DNA of 57,405 nt. Origin: Candidatus Solibacter usitatus. Its GTDB lineage: Bacteria > Acidobacteriota > Terriglobia > Bryobacterales > Bryobacteraceae. Positions within the stretch are counted from its first letter, which is position 1, and each line of letters begins with the position of its first letter. Shown piece by piece: positions 17,595 through 26,742 of this stretch. The DNA is taken from positions 1-57,405 of the forward strand of contig JACRBC010000023.1 in the NCBI GenBank assembly GCA_016213245.1, written 5' to 3'. A model generated the notes under the pieces. That model ran no database searches. It saw nothing but the letters and a program-made list of their open reading frames with translations, and was not told the DNA's origin. A program made the translations under genes and the position numbers.

Positions 17595-18460
17595 GTGAGC
17601 ACAAGGGGCTTGCCGGGCAGCAGAGTGAGAGGCTGAAGGCCGGGGTAGTTCACCGCGAGGTAGCCGTAGTGGCGCAGGCACCAGCCGTTGGGGAACGCGG
17701 GGTTCCCTGCCCCATCTTCGATGCGCGCGCCGGCGCGGCGTCCCTCGAAGACGCCCTCCAGTTCCGCCCAGGGGTGTTTCACCATGTCGCTGTCGTTCAC
17801 TTCGACCGCCCCGGCGCCGGCCTCCGCCCTGAGGATCGTCTCAGAGCGCGGCGCGAAGCGCATGCCGAAGCCGCCGTAGCCTTTGATCTCGCGGCCGGAG
17901 ATCTCAACCGGCGCGCCCACCGCCTCGAATGTCAGTTTCACCTCGAAACTCCGGCGGCCGCCGGCGGCCCGGTGGACGGTCAGCTCGACAGTCTCCTTCA
18001 CCGCTTTGCGTTCGCCGGCAAACCACCCATTCTCGACGGCCAGCACTGCGCTACGGCCCGAGACCCGGCGCGACTTCCACCGGACGAATCGTTGATGCAT
18101 CCCCTCGACGGCCCAGACATCATGGGTTTTGCCCTCGAACCTGACGATGGGCCAGCTCCAGCAGATTCCCCGATGGTGGGGGTGATCCTTGGGGAAATCA
18201 TCGGTCAGGACCGTCCCATCCGGAGCATACACAGGATGGATGTAGGAGGAGCGGCGGTACTTTTCATTCACGCCTTCCCGCAGCATCATGCCGTGGTTGT
18301 AGACGAGCACTGGTTTGCCGTCCTCGCTGAGTTCGAGCGACGAAGGGGTGACCTGGCGGAACTGGAACGGGCCCGCGGCGGGCAGCGGAACCGAGGCGAG
18401 CGACAACAGCACGGGAGCCGTCCAGCACGCTGGAGCGCGTCCAAGACCTGCGCGCCTCAT
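17564..18460 (-). CDS. PmoA-like family protein (DUF6807)
   Basis: A 298-residue protein with a signal peptide (about 1-29) and the family motif DHPHHRG, plus [14 protein letters not shown]. Despite the 'methane oxygenase PmoA' name used for this family, these are soluble beta-sandwich proteins found beside Gfo/Idh/MocA oxidoreductases and sugar-degradation genes in Acidobacteriota and Planctomycetota; the biochemical role is not settled. It is translationally coupled (ATGA) behind the oxidoreductase gene. Confidence 0.85.
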   Translation of the reverse strand: MRRAGLGRAPACWTAPVLLSLASVPLPAAGPFQFRQVTPSSLELSEDGKPVLVYNHGMMLREGVNEKYRRSSYIHPVYAPDGTVLTDDFPKDHPHHRGICWSWPIVRFEGKTHDVWAVEGMHQRFVRWKSRRVSGRSAVLAVENGWFAGERKAVKETVELTVHRAAGGRRSFEVKLTFEAVGAPVEISGREIKGYGGFGMRFAPRSETILRAEAGAGAVEVNDSDMVKHPWAELEGVFEGRRAGARIEDGAGNPAFPNGWCLRHYGYLAVNYPGLQPLTLLPGKPLVLTYRVTVFSAT

Positions 18461-19656
18461 GCCGGCACGATCCGTTCAGCGGCCGCGTCCCACTTCATGT
18501 ATTTTCGCCGGCGCTGCGACAGGATGCCGAACTGGCAGGCCGCAACGCCGTAGTAGCCGAGCGTGGCGTCGCACTTGAGCGGCTCGTTGTGGCGGATGGC
18601 GTTGATCAGATTGCGCAGATGCAGTTCCGTGTCCTCGCCGCCCGTCTTGCGGTGCACGATCTCCTTCATCTCCTTCTCATAGAGCTTCTGAGGCTTGATC
18701 ACGAATCCCGTGGGAGTGAATTCCAGCGTTGCCTTATGGCCCCGCAAGGTGTGCGCCACCGGCGTATCGTTGGCCAACGACGAAATCAGCAGGACTGTCG
18801 GTCCACCCGGATAGTCGAGCATGATGTTGATGGTGTCGGGAACCTCGCCCTTGCTGCCGGGGAACTGGAATTTGCCGCCGTGCGCGGAGCCGTACTCGGG
18901 GAACTTCAACCCCAGCGCCTTGATCAGGCGCGTGACCCGGTGGACGAACAGCCCGGCCGGGACTCCGCCGGAATAGTCGAAGTAGCGGATCCAGTTGAAA
19001 TAGCGCTCGGCGTCGAACGGGCGCTTCGGCGCCGGTCCCAGGAACAGATCCCAATTGAAGTTGACGCCCGGCTTGATGTCGGGATCGACCGGCTTGAGCC
19101 AGTAGTCGTCCCGGTAGTTGCGGGAGTAGTCGATCTGCGCGATCACAACCTTGCCGAGCGTGCCGTCCTGCACGAACTTGTACGCGGTCTCGTAGGAGTC
19201 GTCCGACATGGCCTGGACGCCCACCTGCATCTTCACGCCCGTCTCGCGGATCTTCGCCACCACGCGCTTGGCCTCTTCCACCGAGTGCGTCATCGGCTTT
19301 TCGCAGTAGATGTGCTTGCCCGCGCCGGCGGCGTCGATGGCCATCTGCCCGTGCCAGTGGTCGGGCGTGGCGATGACGACGACATCGACGTCCTTGTTCG
19401 CCAGCAACTCGCGGTAATCCTGATATGGCCGGCCGCCGGTCAACTGAGCCGCCTGCTGCGCGCGCTTGTCGAAGACATCGCACACCGCGTTGATTTCGAC
19501 CTTTTCGGTCTCCTTCATCTTGAGCAGCGTGGCGATGTGAGCCCCGATGCCCCTGCCGCCGCAGCCGATCACGCCGACCCGGAGCCGGTCGGAGGGCGGT
19601 TGAACCGCGGCAAACGCGGCGCTGCCCGCGAATTCTCTTCTCGATATGGTGCTCAT
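18457..19656 (-). CDS. Gfo/Idh/MocA family oxidoreductase with Tat-like signal
   Basis: A 399-residue protein. An N-terminal [13 protein letters not shown] resembles a short twin-arginine signal. A Rossmann motif [22 protein letters not shown], and the catalytic EKPM segment follow, with the C-terminal sheet domain from about 150. Members oxidise or epimerise sugars with a tightly bound NAD(P). A good RBS (GGAGGCAAC) precedes the ATG. It is first in a two-gene operon with the PmoA-like gene and probably acts on sugars released by neighbouring functions. Confidence 0.92.
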   Translation of the reverse strand: MSTISRREFAGSAAFAAVQPPSDRLRVGVIGCGGRGIGAHIATLLKMKETEKVEINAVCDVFDKRAQQAAQLTGGRPYQDYRELLANKDVDVVVIATPDHWHGQMAIDAAGAGKHIYCEKPMTHSVEEAKRVVAKIRETGVKMQVGVQAMSDDSYETAYKFVQDGTLGKVVIAQIDYSRNYRDDYWLKPVDPDIKPGVNFNWDLFLGPAPKRPFDAERYFNWIRYFDYSGGVPAGLFVHRVTRLIKALGLKFPEYGSAHGGKFQFPGSKGEVPDTINIMLDYPGGPTVLLISSLANDTPVAHTLRGHKATLEFTPTGFVIKPQKLYEKEMKEIVHRKTGGEDTELHLRNLINAIRHNEPLKCDATLGYYGVAACQFGILSQRRRKYMKWDAAAERIVPA

Positions 19657-19687
19657 GTTGCCTCCAGTCTTCGACGCGGTGTCAGGA

Positions 19688-21100
19688 TCACAAGGGGAAC
19701 GACTCGCCGCGGGTGGGCACGGTGACGGGCAGTCCGTAGAGGCCCTGGATGGCCTTGGCGAGGGCGGCGGACTGGGACGGCTCGCCGTGAACGAGAAAGA
19801 CGTGCTTGAGGGTGGCGGCCATGGGCCGCAGCCAGGCCAGCAGCTCGCCCTGGTCGGCGTGGCCCGACAGTTCGTTGAGCTTGACGACTTCGGCGCGGAG
19901 GCGCATGGGTTCGCCGAAGATGGGCACCTCGGGCCACTTGTCGACGATCTTTCGGCCGAGGGTGTGTTCGGCCTGGAAGCCGGTGATGAGAACCATGTTG
20001 CGGGGGTCCTCGATGGTGTTGCGCAGGTGGTGCAGGATGCGGCCCGCCTCGCACATGCCGGAGGCGGAGATGATGATAAACGGCCCGCGCAGGTCGTTGA
20101 GAGCCTTGGATTCGTTCACTTCGCGGACGTAGCGCAACATGCGGAAGCCGAAGGGGTCCTCGCCGTTCTCTAGGAACGTGCGAGTCTCGTCGTCGAACAG
20201 GTTGGCGTGGCGGCGGAAGACTTCGGTGACGTTCACGGCCAGGGGGCTGTCGACGAAGATGGGGATGCCGGGGATGCGGTTCTCGTTGGCCAGTTCATGG
20301 AGCAGAAGGATGACCTGCTGGGTGCGGCCAACGGCGAAGGCGGGGATGACGATCTTGCCGCCCCGCTGGCAGGCGCGGTTGACGGCGTCGGCGAGTTTGT
20401 CCTTCACGGCCTGGACGGTCTTGTGGAGGCGGTCGCCGTAGGTGGACTCCATGATGACGTAGTCGACCGGGGGCATCTCCTGGGGGTCTTTGGTGATGGG
20501 CAGATTGCGGCGGCCGATGTCGCCGGAGAAGGCGAGGCGGAGGCGGCGGCCGTTTTCGTTCAGGTCGAAAACCAGTGAGGCGGAGCCGAGCATGTGGCCG
20601 GCGTCCAGCGGTTGGAAGGAGATGCCGGGAGCGACTTCCTTGGTGGTGGCTTCGGGCACCGGCTGCATGAGCGGCAAGGTGCGTTCGGCGTCGGCGATGG
20701 AGTAGAGGGGCTCGACGACGTCAAGGCCGTTTTCGAGGTCGAGCGAGCGGCGGCGGGCCTTTCTCTTGGAGAGAAACGCGGCGTCCTTTTCCTGGAGGTA
20801 AGCCGAGTCCAGGAGCATGGAGTGGAGCAGGTCGATGGTGGCCGGGGTGGCGTAGATGGGGTTGTCAAAGCCGCCTTTGACGAGGGTGGGCAGGTTGCCG
20901 GTGTGGTCGATGTGGGCGTGGGAGAGGAGCACGGCATCGACGCTCGGCGGGCTGAAGGGGAAGTTCGCGTTGCGTTCGCGGGCTTCCTTGCGGTGGCCCT
21001 GGTAGAGGCCGCAGTCGAGCAGATAGCGGGAGCCGTTGAGGGCGAGCTCGTGCATGGAGCCGGTGACGGTCTGGGCGGCGCCCCAAAAGGTGAGCTTCAT
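19688..21100 (-). CDS. Metallo-beta-lactamase/beta-CASP ribonuclease
   Basis: A 470-residue protein with the metal motif SHAHIDH, a GHMLGSAS segment, [11 protein letters not shown], the beta-CASP insert ([22 protein letters not shown]) and the terminal LSGHADQ and VHGE motifs. It is a member of the KsgA/CPSF-73-like RNA-processing nucleases, cytoplasmic and zinc-dependent. CATGCT lies 6 bases before the ATG, a possible leaderless arrangement. The exact RNA target is unknown. Confidence 0.92.
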   Translation of the reverse strand: MKLTFWGAAQTVTGSMHELALNGSRYLLDCGLYQGHRKEARERNANFPFSPPSVDAVLLSHAHIDHTGNLPTLVKGGFDNPIYATPATIDLLHSMLLDSAYLQEKDAAFLSKRKARRRSLDLENGLDVVEPLYSIADAERTLPLMQPVPEATTKEVAPGISFQPLDAGHMLGSASLVFDLNENGRRLRLAFSGDIGRRNLPITKDPQEMPPVDYVIMESTYGDRLHKTVQAVKDKLADAVNRACQRGGKIVIPAFAVGRTQQVILLLHELANENRIPGIPIFVDSPLAVNVTEVFRRHANLFDDETRTFLENGEDPFGFRMLRYVREVNESKALNDLRGPFIIISASGMCEAGRILHHLRNTIEDPRNMVLITGFQAEHTLGRKIVDKWPEVPIFGEPMRLRAEVVKLNELSGHADQGELLAWLRPMAATLKHVFLVHGEPSQSAALAKAIQGLYGLPVTVPTRGESFPL

Positions 21101-21139
21101 GGAGACAGCATGACACAGGCGCGCGGCGCGATAGGGAGA

Positions 21140-21691
21140 TCAGGGCAGCAGGACGGCCTTGGCGATGAGAAAGGCGTAGACGGCGATGAAGCCGAAGCAG
21201 GCCTTCTCCTCTTTGTTGCGGCGGTAGAGCGCCCAGCAGAAGCGCTGCGGAGGCATGCGGGCGGGAATTCGCGGAAACAGTTGCGGGACGCGGGCGGCGT
21301 AGTCCTTGAATTCCGGAAAGAGGCGGGCGAGGTGCTGCTCCTCGAGTTCCATGACAGGCAGATAGACAAAGAGGAAGACGGCGCCGGCCAGAGCGGCCAG
21401 TGTGGGGCGGGCGGCGGCGACGGTGCAGCCGAGGGCGGTGAGCAGCGTGCCGATGTAGAGCGGGTTGCGGACGAAGGCGTAGGGGCCGGAGGTGGTGAGG
21501 GTGTCGTTCTTGCGGAGGTGCCCGGCAGCCCAGCCGCGGACGGCTAGGCCGAACAGGGCGATGGGAAGGCCAAGCAGCAGCGTGGGCAGGACGGGTTGGG
21601 CGAGCCAGACGAAGGCGGCGGCAAGCAGGAGTCCGGATGGGACGCGAAGGCGCTGGACGGCGTCGGCGTAGGGTTTGGGGAAGATGGACAT
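21140..21691 (-). CDS. Isoprenylcysteine carboxyl methyltransferase-like membrane protein
   Basis: A 183-residue protein with about four or five membrane segments and the ICMT/PEMT-family motifs GPYAFVRNPLYIG and the downstream EEQHLARLFPEFKDYAARVP. These enzymes use SAM to methylate isoprenoid or phospholipid substrates at the membrane. The TGATG junction with the upstream heptosyltransferase gene implies co-expression with LPS-core genes, so a lipid substrate is plausible. Confidence 0.87.
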   Translation of the reverse strand: MSIFPKPYADAVQRLRVPSGLLLAAAFVWLAQPVLPTLLLGLPIALFGLAVRGWAAGHLRKNDTLTTSGPYAFVRNPLYIGTLLTALGCTVAAARPTLAALAGAVFLFVYLPVMELEEQHLARLFPEFKDYAARVPQLFPRIPARMPPQRFCWALYRRNKEEKACFGFIAVYAFLIAKAVLLP

Positions 21692-22638
21692 CAGAGTCTG
21701 GAAGAGAGCGCTGCGAAGACCTGATCGGGACCGATGGCGCGCATGGAGGGATGGATCTCCTCCCCGCGATTGTAAGTGGTTTGGGCGCCGGGGGCGCGGA
21801 TGACGGCGAATGTAGGGGAGTAGGGGCCGTTGCGGGCGGGGTCTGTGGGGCCGAAAAGGGCGACGCCGGGGCGATGGAGGGCGGCGCCGAGATGCATGGG
21901 GCCGGAATCGACTCCGAGGACGGCGGCTGCGCGGCGGGTGGCGTCAATCAGGCCTGCGACGGAGGAGATGTGGACTTCGGCGGAAGAGACGGTGCGGAGC
22001 GCGGGCTCATGCGCGGGGGCGCCGTTCAGGACCAGCGGGGCGCCCAGCTCATGACGCAGGCGGCGGGCCAGGACGGCGTAGTTTTCGAGCGGCCACTGTT
22101 TGGAGGTCCAACCGGCGAAGGGCGAGACGAGGACGAATGGACCCGAGGGCAGAACGCCTTCGGACCGGCCGGGGGGCAGCGGAAACTCGGTGACGGGGAT
22201 CGCCGCACCGGCCGCGGCGGCGATTTCGAGGTTCATATCGACAACGTGGCTGGAGCGGGTCTCCACCGGATCGCTGTAGAGCAGCGCCGCCGCCTTTTCG
22301 CGAACCTGCGTCACGCGGAAGCCGTAGACGCGGCGCGTGCGGGCGAGTGCGGCGACCAGGGCGGACTGGGCGAGCCCCTGGAGGTCGACGGCGAAGTCGA
22401 AAGCAGCGCGGCGGAGCGCGGTGGCGGCGGCGCGCACGCTCGAGTAGCTGCGGCGGTCGATGAAGATGAGCTCATCGGCCAGGCCGCCGTCCTCGAGGAG
22501 GTCACGCCACTTCGGGTGGATCGCCCAGGCGATGGAGGCGCCGGGGAATGCCGCCTTCAGCGAAGCGACGGCGGGCATGGCGTGGAGGATGTCGCCCATG
22601 GCGCCGAGGCGGACGATGAGGATGCGGGAAACTTCCAT
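21691..22638 (-). CDS. waaC: Lipopolysaccharide heptosyltransferase I-like (GT9)
   Basis: A 315-residue protein with the GT9 N-terminus ILIVRLGAMGDILHAMPAV, the core segment SPFAGWTSKQWPLENY and the donor-site GVDSGPMHLGAAL. It transfers ADP-heptose to the inner LPS core at the cytoplasmic face of the inner membrane. It is encoded between the degenerate nucleotidyltransferase (stop and start directly adjacent) and the methyltransferase. Acceptor specificity, HepI versus another core sugar, is inferred from family resemblance only. Confidence 0.87.
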   Translation of the reverse strand: MEVSRILIVRLGAMGDILHAMPAVASLKAAFPGASIAWAIHPKWRDLLEDGGLADELIFIDRRSYSSVRAAATALRRAAFDFAVDLQGLAQSALVAALARTRRVYGFRVTQVREKAAALLYSDPVETRSSHVVDMNLEIAAAAGAAIPVTEFPLPPGRSEGVLPSGPFVLVSPFAGWTSKQWPLENYAVLARRLRHELGAPLVLNGAPAHEPALRTVSSAEVHISSVAGLIDATRRAAAVLGVDSGPMHLGAALHRPGVALFGPTDPARNGPYSPTFAVIRAPGAQTTYNRGEEIHPSMRAIGPDQVFAALSSRL

Positions 22639-22980
22639 TCAGTTCTGGCGGCGGTGGACGAATTCGATGAAGGCAGCCGAGGCTGACGCGTCCTCGGCCC
22701 GAAAGTCGAGCGCCGGCTCGGGCGCCTGGGGACCGTCGAGGACGACGAGATCGACGACGCGCAGGGCGGCGACCAGTTCGGCGCGGGCGCGGGCGGGGAG
22801 GATGGGTCGCGGCGGGTCGGTCACGACGACGGCGAGGAAGGGCGCCTGGCCGCGGGCGGCGGCGAGGCGGGCGGCGTGGACGGCCAGCAGAGGATCGAAG
22901 TGGCCGGCGGCGACGATGGCGCCGGCGGGAATCAGGAGGCGGGCTTCGGCGGCGGGGACGATCTTGGCGCGGGTGTCCAT
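22639..22980 (-). CDS. Degenerate cytidylyltransferase-fold protein, RfaE2-like
   Basis: A 113-residue protein with the overall outline of heptose-1-phosphate adenylyltransferase: GHFDPLLAVHAARLAA aligns with the GCYDILHPGHVRTLEN segment of the intact enzyme encoded at 33368-33838, and ARAELVAALRVVDLVVL aligns with its RAALACALEAVDAVVLF. The catalytic HxGH has become LAVH, and the ISSTxxR-type end is missing. It therefore probably cannot transfer nucleotides. It lies between two heptosyltransferase genes in the same operon, so a scaffolding or regulatory role in LPS-core synthesis is possible. Confidence 0.65.
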   Translation of the reverse strand: MDTRAKIVPAAEARLLIPAGAIVAAGHFDPLLAVHAARLAAARGQAPFLAVVVTDPPRPILPARARAELVAALRVVDLVVLDGPQAPEPALDFRAEDASASAAFIEFVHRRQN

Positions 22981-22994
22981 TTACTTCACATCAC

Positions 22995-24011
22995 CTACTT
23001 CACATCCATTTGTAACAGCAACTCATGCGCCGCCGCGACCACTTCGCCGGAGGCGACGGCGGTCATGCAGCGGTGATCGATGGGGCATTCGCGCAGCAGG
23101 CAGGGGCTGCAGTCGAAGCCGTGCCGGACGACGCGGGCCAGGGGGCCGGTGGGGCCGGTGGTGACGTGGTTGGTCGCGCCGAAGACGGCGACTGTGGGCA
23201 CGCCGAGGGCGGAGGCGATGTGCATGGCGCCGGAGTCGTTGGTGAGGAAGAGCATGCAGGAGGCGGCCAGCGAGATGAACTCCTCCAGCGTGGTTTCGCC
23301 GGCGTGGTTGTGGGCGTCGATTCCGCGGGCCGCCAGGCCGCCTCGCACCTGTTCACACAGAGTGCGCTCCTGGGCGGAGCCGAAGATCGCCACGCCGGCC
23401 TGAAGCGGGGCGGCGAGCAGGGCGGCCGATTCTGCGAACCGCTCCGGCAGCCAGCGTTTGGCCGAGCCGAAAGCGGCGCCCGGGCTGACTCCGATGAGGG
23501 GCCGTGGAGCCGGGTGAATGCCGGCAAGCCGGACCAGCGGCTGGGAGGGGAGTTGATCGAGCCAGCCGATGCGCCGCAGCAGTTCCAGGTAATAGAAGCT
23601 CTCGTGGGGCGGGATGGCGCCCTTGTCCGGAACGGGAACGGCGCTGGTGAGCAACGGGGCTCTGCCGTCGCGGGCATAGCCGATGCGGCGCGGGATGCCG
23701 GCCAGGAAGGTGACCAGCGCGGCGTCGAAGGCGTTCTGGAGGAGCACGGCGCAGTCGAAGCGTTTGCGGCGCAGCAGCCGGGCGATGGCGAGGCGGTCCT
23801 GGACACCCTGCCAGCCTGGGGCCGGCTGGTAGGGGATGATTTCGTCGGCGAAGGGCTGGCGCCGGTAGAGCCCCTCTACCCACGGGCGCGCGAGCACGGC
23901 GATGTGGGCCTGGGGGAAGCGGGCGCGCACGGCGGCCAGCGCTGGCAGGCTCATGACGGCGTCGCCCACCCAGTTGGTGGCACGGATCAGGATGCGCGAG
24001 TAGGGCTCCAC
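22995..24011 (-). CDS. waaF: Lipopolysaccharide heptosyltransferase II-like (GT9)
   Basis: A 338-residue protein with the hallmark ILIRATNWVGDAVMSLPAL, GVSPGAAFGSAKRWLPERFAE and LTNDSGAMHIASALGVPTVA, then the HepII-typical PTGP and CSPCLLRECPIDHRCM cysteine-rich end. It adds the second heptose to the LPS inner core from ADP-heptose. It is the first gene of a leftward operon with the degenerate nucleotidyltransferase, waaC-like gene and methyltransferase. The GTG start has TACTCT 7 bases upstream. Confidence 0.92.
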   Translation of the reverse strand: MEPYSRILIRATNWVGDAVMSLPALAAVRARFPQAHIAVLARPWVEGLYRRQPFADEIIPYQPAPGWQGVQDRLAIARLLRRKRFDCAVLLQNAFDAALVTFLAGIPRRIGYARDGRAPLLTSAVPVPDKGAIPPHESFYYLELLRRIGWLDQLPSQPLVRLAGIHPAPRPLIGVSPGAAFGSAKRWLPERFAESAALLAAPLQAGVAIFGSAQERTLCEQVRGGLAARGIDAHNHAGETTLEEFISLAASCMLFLTNDSGAMHIASALGVPTVAVFGATNHVTTGPTGPLARVVRHGFDCSPCLLRECPIDHRCMTAVASGEVVAAAHELLLQMDVK

Positions 24012-24018
24012 TCCTCCC

Positions 24019-24028
24019 AGAGTAGAAT
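24019..24028. promoter_or_regulatory. Back-to-back -10 elements between waaF and a rightward ORF
   Basis: On the minus strand TACTCT (24024-24019) ends 7 bases before the waaF GTG. On the plus strand TAGAAT (24023-24028) ends 7 bases before a GTG at 24036. The hexamers overlap by two bases, so one melted region could fire in both directions. Confidence 0.4.
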
Positions 24029-24035
24029 AGGACGC

Positions 24036-24317
24036 GTGACTGAGGCCTGGCAGGGCTGGCCGCTGGACGATTTCACGCTGGACGGTGGCGCACAGCGAGT
24101 GGCGCCGGCGGGGTCTCTACCAGTCCACGACCCGCACCTCTGGCACGGCGGGACGGCGAACCGCACAGGCGGCGGCCGGTGTTGGACCGTGCGGACCCAG
24201 GCAATCCGGTCCCCGATCATCCGATCCGCCGGGGGTGAACATCTGATGATTTCCGGCGGGAATCTAAGGTCGTCCATCGAGGGCTCGATACCGGCCAAAG
24301 TCTTGCGGCAACGGTGA
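24036..24317 (+). CDS. Possible small ORF, unrecognised
   Basis: A 93-codon frame starting with GTG exactly 7 bases after TAGAAT. It begins VTEAWQGWPLDDFTLDG and is rich in Gly, Arg and Trp. No domain was recognised. It could be the N-terminal stump of a larger lost gene or a non-coding frame that benefits from high GC. It is listed because the promoter spacing equals that of the confident gene at 33368. Confidence 0.28.
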   Translation: MTEAWQGWPLDDFTLDGGAQRVAPAGSLPVHDPHLWHGGTANRTGGGRCWTVRTQAIRSPIIRSAGGEHLMISGGNLRSSIEGSIPAKVLRQR

Positions 24318-24539
24318 CTTTCTCATGCGGAAGCCCGAGCCGCCTGCTACGATATTGAACCACTGAGGGATTTTCTAGGTAAATTCACTTAGGCGACAAT
24401 GAAACCTTAGTTCTATGTAAAATCGGGACTTTTGAGTGATTGGCACGCCACTGGTACCACGGTACCTTTGAGCATGTCGTGTCTTCCCCTTAGGTGTTTT
24501 CGGAGGGCTCGACCTGAGAAGACGATGTGGAGTAAACCG

Positions 24540-26315
24540 ATGATCCGTAGAGAATGGCTGGCATTGGTTGGGTTGGCGACCATTCCTTGGTTCTCCTTAC
24601 GAGCGGAGGGCAGCAAGCTCTCGCCCGATCTTCGAGACAACCTCACACCGGGCAGGCCTGCTGTCCAGGTGATCATCCAGTGGAAACAGCTCCCTGGCTG
24701 GCTGCAAGCGGAAAAGATCAGGCAACGCCAGGGCGTCGTAAAGCAGAACTTCCACGCCGTGCAGGCTACCCTCGCCGCGCTTCCCGCTGAACAGCTTGCC
24801 GGGTTGGCTTCCGACCTGGACGTGGATTACATCACGCCAGACCGCCCGCTGAAGGGAACGCTGGATTACTCCGCACCGACGGTGGGCGCGACTCTGGCCT
24901 TTCGCAGCGGCTGGACCGGCAAGGGGGTGGCGGTGGCGGTCATCGACTCCGGCGTCGGTTACCACCCGGATCTGGCGGACGTAATCGGCGGACAGGCCGG
25001 CACGAGCCGTGTTGTGTATTCAGAGAACTTTGTCCCGGGCGAGAGCTCCGCGGCCGACACCTACGGGCACGGTACTCACGTGGCGGGGATCGTCGGAGGA
25101 TACGGCGCGACTTCAACCGACCCGAACTATAAGGTGAGCATCCAGGGCATGGCGCCTGGAGTCAAGATCGTGAACCTCCGCGTCCTCAACGGGACGGGAG
25201 CAGGACGAGACAGCGACGTCATCCGCGCTATCGAGCGCGCGATTGCCCTGAAGAACCAGTACAACATCCGCATCATCAACCTGTCGCTGGGACGGCCGGT
25301 GTTCGAGAGCTACACTCTGGACCCGCTGTGCAGGGCAGTGGAAACCGCCTGGAATGCAGGGATCCTGGTGGTTGTCGCCGCCGGCAACGAGGGGCGAAAC
25401 AACAGCGCCGGGACCAACGGTTACGGAACCATCGGCTCGCCCGCCAATCACCCGCTGGCGCTGACCGTCGGGGCCATGAAGACCATGTTCACGCCGCAGC
25501 GCGGCGACGACCTGATCGCCAGCTACAGCTCGAAGGGTCCGACGCTCATCGACCACGTGGTGAAGCCGGATATCGTCGCTCCCGGCAACAGGATTATCTC
25601 CCTAAGCAACGGCAAGAAGAGTTATCTGAGCCTCAACTTCCCGCAGACGGAGGTGCCTGTCTCCTACTACAAGTACACCAGCTCGGCCGCCACCTCCGAC
25701 TCCTATATGTGGCTGAGCGGCACCAGCATGGCGACTCCCATGGTCAGCGGATCCGCCGCTCTGATGCTGGAGAAAGAGAGCGTGCTGACGCCGGACCAAC
25801 TCAAGGCGCGGCTGATGAAAACAGCCTCCAAGTCGTTCCCGGTGTCGAGCACGACTACCGATCCCTCCACGGGCCTGACATACACGTCGCAGTACGACAT
25901 CTTCACGGTCGGCGCCGGGTACCTGGACGTCGCGGCCGCTCTGTCAAACTGCGAAGTCGCCCGTGGCGTGGCGGTATCGCCTTCGGCCGCGGTGGTAAAA
26001 CGGGGCGTGACCGTTTACATCCCGAAGGGTACGGCCTGGTCCACAAACGCGGTTTGGGGCGACCAAACGGGGTGGAGCCTGAACGCCGTGTGGGGAGATA
26101 AGGTCTTCCTGAACGGATCCAACGCCGTCTGGGGCAACAACGCCGTCTGGGGCGATAACGCCGTTTGGGGCGACAGTACATCCACGGGCTATAACGCCGT
26201 CTGGGGCGACAACGCCGTCTGGGGCGACAACGCCGTTTGGGGCGACAACGCGGTATGGGGCGACCTGGTCTCTCCGTTCAGCGCGTTGAAGATCCTCATC
26301 TACGGCGAGCAGTAG
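24540..26315 (+). CDS. S8 family subtilisin-like serine protease with NAVWGD repeats
   Basis: A 591-residue protein. N-terminal signal-like segment (about 1-22), an inhibitor-I9-like propeptide (about 35-105), then the subtilase domain with the triad D136 (AVIDSGVGYHPDL), H177 (GHGTHVAG) and S396 (GTSMATPMVSG). The C-terminus (about 500-580) carries nine NAVWGD-type motifs. It is predicted to be exported. GGAG 9 bases before ATG 24540 supports this start. A 48-residue ORF ending in DSVVWGD follows 21 bases downstream, then a membrane HD-GYP/GGDEF gene. The WGD repeats are known in acidobacterial subtilases, but their role is unknown to me. Confidence 0.92.
   Translation: MIRREWLALVGLATIPWFSLRAEGSKLSPDLRDNLTPGRPAVQVIIQWKQLPGWLQAEKIRQRQGVVKQNFHAVQATLAALPAEQLAGLASDLDVDYITPDRPLKGTLDYSAPTVGATLAFRSGWTGKGVAVAVIDSGVGYHPDLADVIGGQAGTSRVVYSENFVPGESSAADTYGHGTHVAGIVGGYGATSTDPNYKVSIQGMAPGVKIVNLRVLNGTGAGRDSDVIRAIERAIALKNQYNIRIINLSLGRPVFESYTLDPLCRAVETAWNAGILVVVAAGNEGRNNSAGTNGYGTIGSPANHPLALTVGAMKTMFTPQRGDDLIASYSSKGPTLIDHVVKPDIVAPGNRIISLSNGKKSYLSLNFPQTEVPVSYYKYTSSAATSDSYMWLSGTSMATPMVSGSAALMLEKESVLTPDQLKARLMKTASKSFPVSSTTTDPSTGLTYTSQYDIFTVGAGYLDVAAALSNCEVARGVAVSPSAAVVKRGVTVYIPKGTAWSTNAVWGDQTGWSLNAVWGDKVFLNGSNAVWGNNAVWGDNAVWGDSTSTGYNAVWGDNAVWGDNAVWGDNAVWGDLVSPFSALKILIYGEQ
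26046..26264 (+). repeat. NAVWGD-coding repeats in the subtilase 3' end
   Basis: Nine copies of an 18-base unit coding NAVWG(D/N), four of them in immediate tandem (26193-26264). Synonymous positions vary (GCC/GCG, GTC/GTT/GTA), so the peptide rather than the DNA seems to be conserved. Confidence 0.9.
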
Positions 26316-26336
26316 ATCTGAAGGAGAAATGAAGTC

Positions 26337-26483
26337 ATGAAAACACTCACTCAGATCGGCGGCGGCCAAGCCGCCCGAAGCCGGAGTGGCCGGAGGCGTG
26401 CGGCTCCGGCCTTGCGTACCAGCGCCCACAGAGCCCTCTTCTTGCTTCCGGCCTCACGCGACTCGGTCGTCTGGGGCGACTGA
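26337..26483 (+). CDS. 48-residue ORF ending in DSVVWGD
   Basis: An ATG preceded by a strong Shine-Dalgarno (AAGGAG, 26321-26326, 10-base spacing) opens a 48-residue frame. It begins MKTLTQIGGG, has a basic middle (RSRSGRRRAAPALR), a short hydrophobic patch (RALFLLPA) and ends SRDSVVWGD. The final WGD motif is the same type as the repeats at the C-terminus of the subtilase just upstream. It may be a genuine small protein, for instance a partner or substrate of the protease, or the fossil 3' end of a second repeat-bearing gene. No homologue is known to me. Confidence 0.5.
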   Translation: MKTLTQIGGGQAARSRSGRRRAAPALRTSAHRALFLLPASRDSVVWGD

Positions 26484-26742
26484 ACCGGCCTTCCAACGGC
26501 GGCTCACCAGAGGCCGGGAACGCCTGTCTCCGGCCCGAACAGGATAGGGTATTCACCCGATATTGGATCTCATCTGTTCCTCCGATGAACAGCAGCAAGG
26601 GACTTCGCACCGGCAAGTTGTCCTCCGGGGACCTGCCATGTCTTCCATCCGGCGAACAACCGGCGGAAAGCTGCGGCGAATTCCACCTGTTGTATGCTTG
26701 GATGCGAACCCGCCTGCCCGGGAGGTGGGCAGGAACGATGGG

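Noticed and set aside
22981-23011. A direct repeat of GATGTGAAGTA at the waaF stop codon
   Set aside because: It is only a short duplication at a gene end; it does not change the protein boundaries or suggest a site.
24440-24459. A -24/-12 (sigma-54) promoter TGGCAC-N5-TGGT ahead of the subtilase
   Set aside because: The -12 GC is GT here and there is no activator gene or enhancer nearby; the match is too weak.
24453-24466. GGTACC-AC-GGTACC inverted/direct repeat
   Set aside because: GGTACC is self-complementary, so the short duplication has no clear structural meaning.
26484-26742. A cyclic-di-GMP riboswitch in the leader of the HD-GYP/GGDEF gene
   Set aside because: The conserved GEMM core (CACGCACAGGGCAAACC-like) and tetraloop-receptor pairing are absent.
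26563-26742. A 60-residue N-terminal extension of the GGDEF gene
   Set aside because: The extension is polar with no domain, and the ATG at 26743 has an AGGA and directly precedes the first membrane helix.
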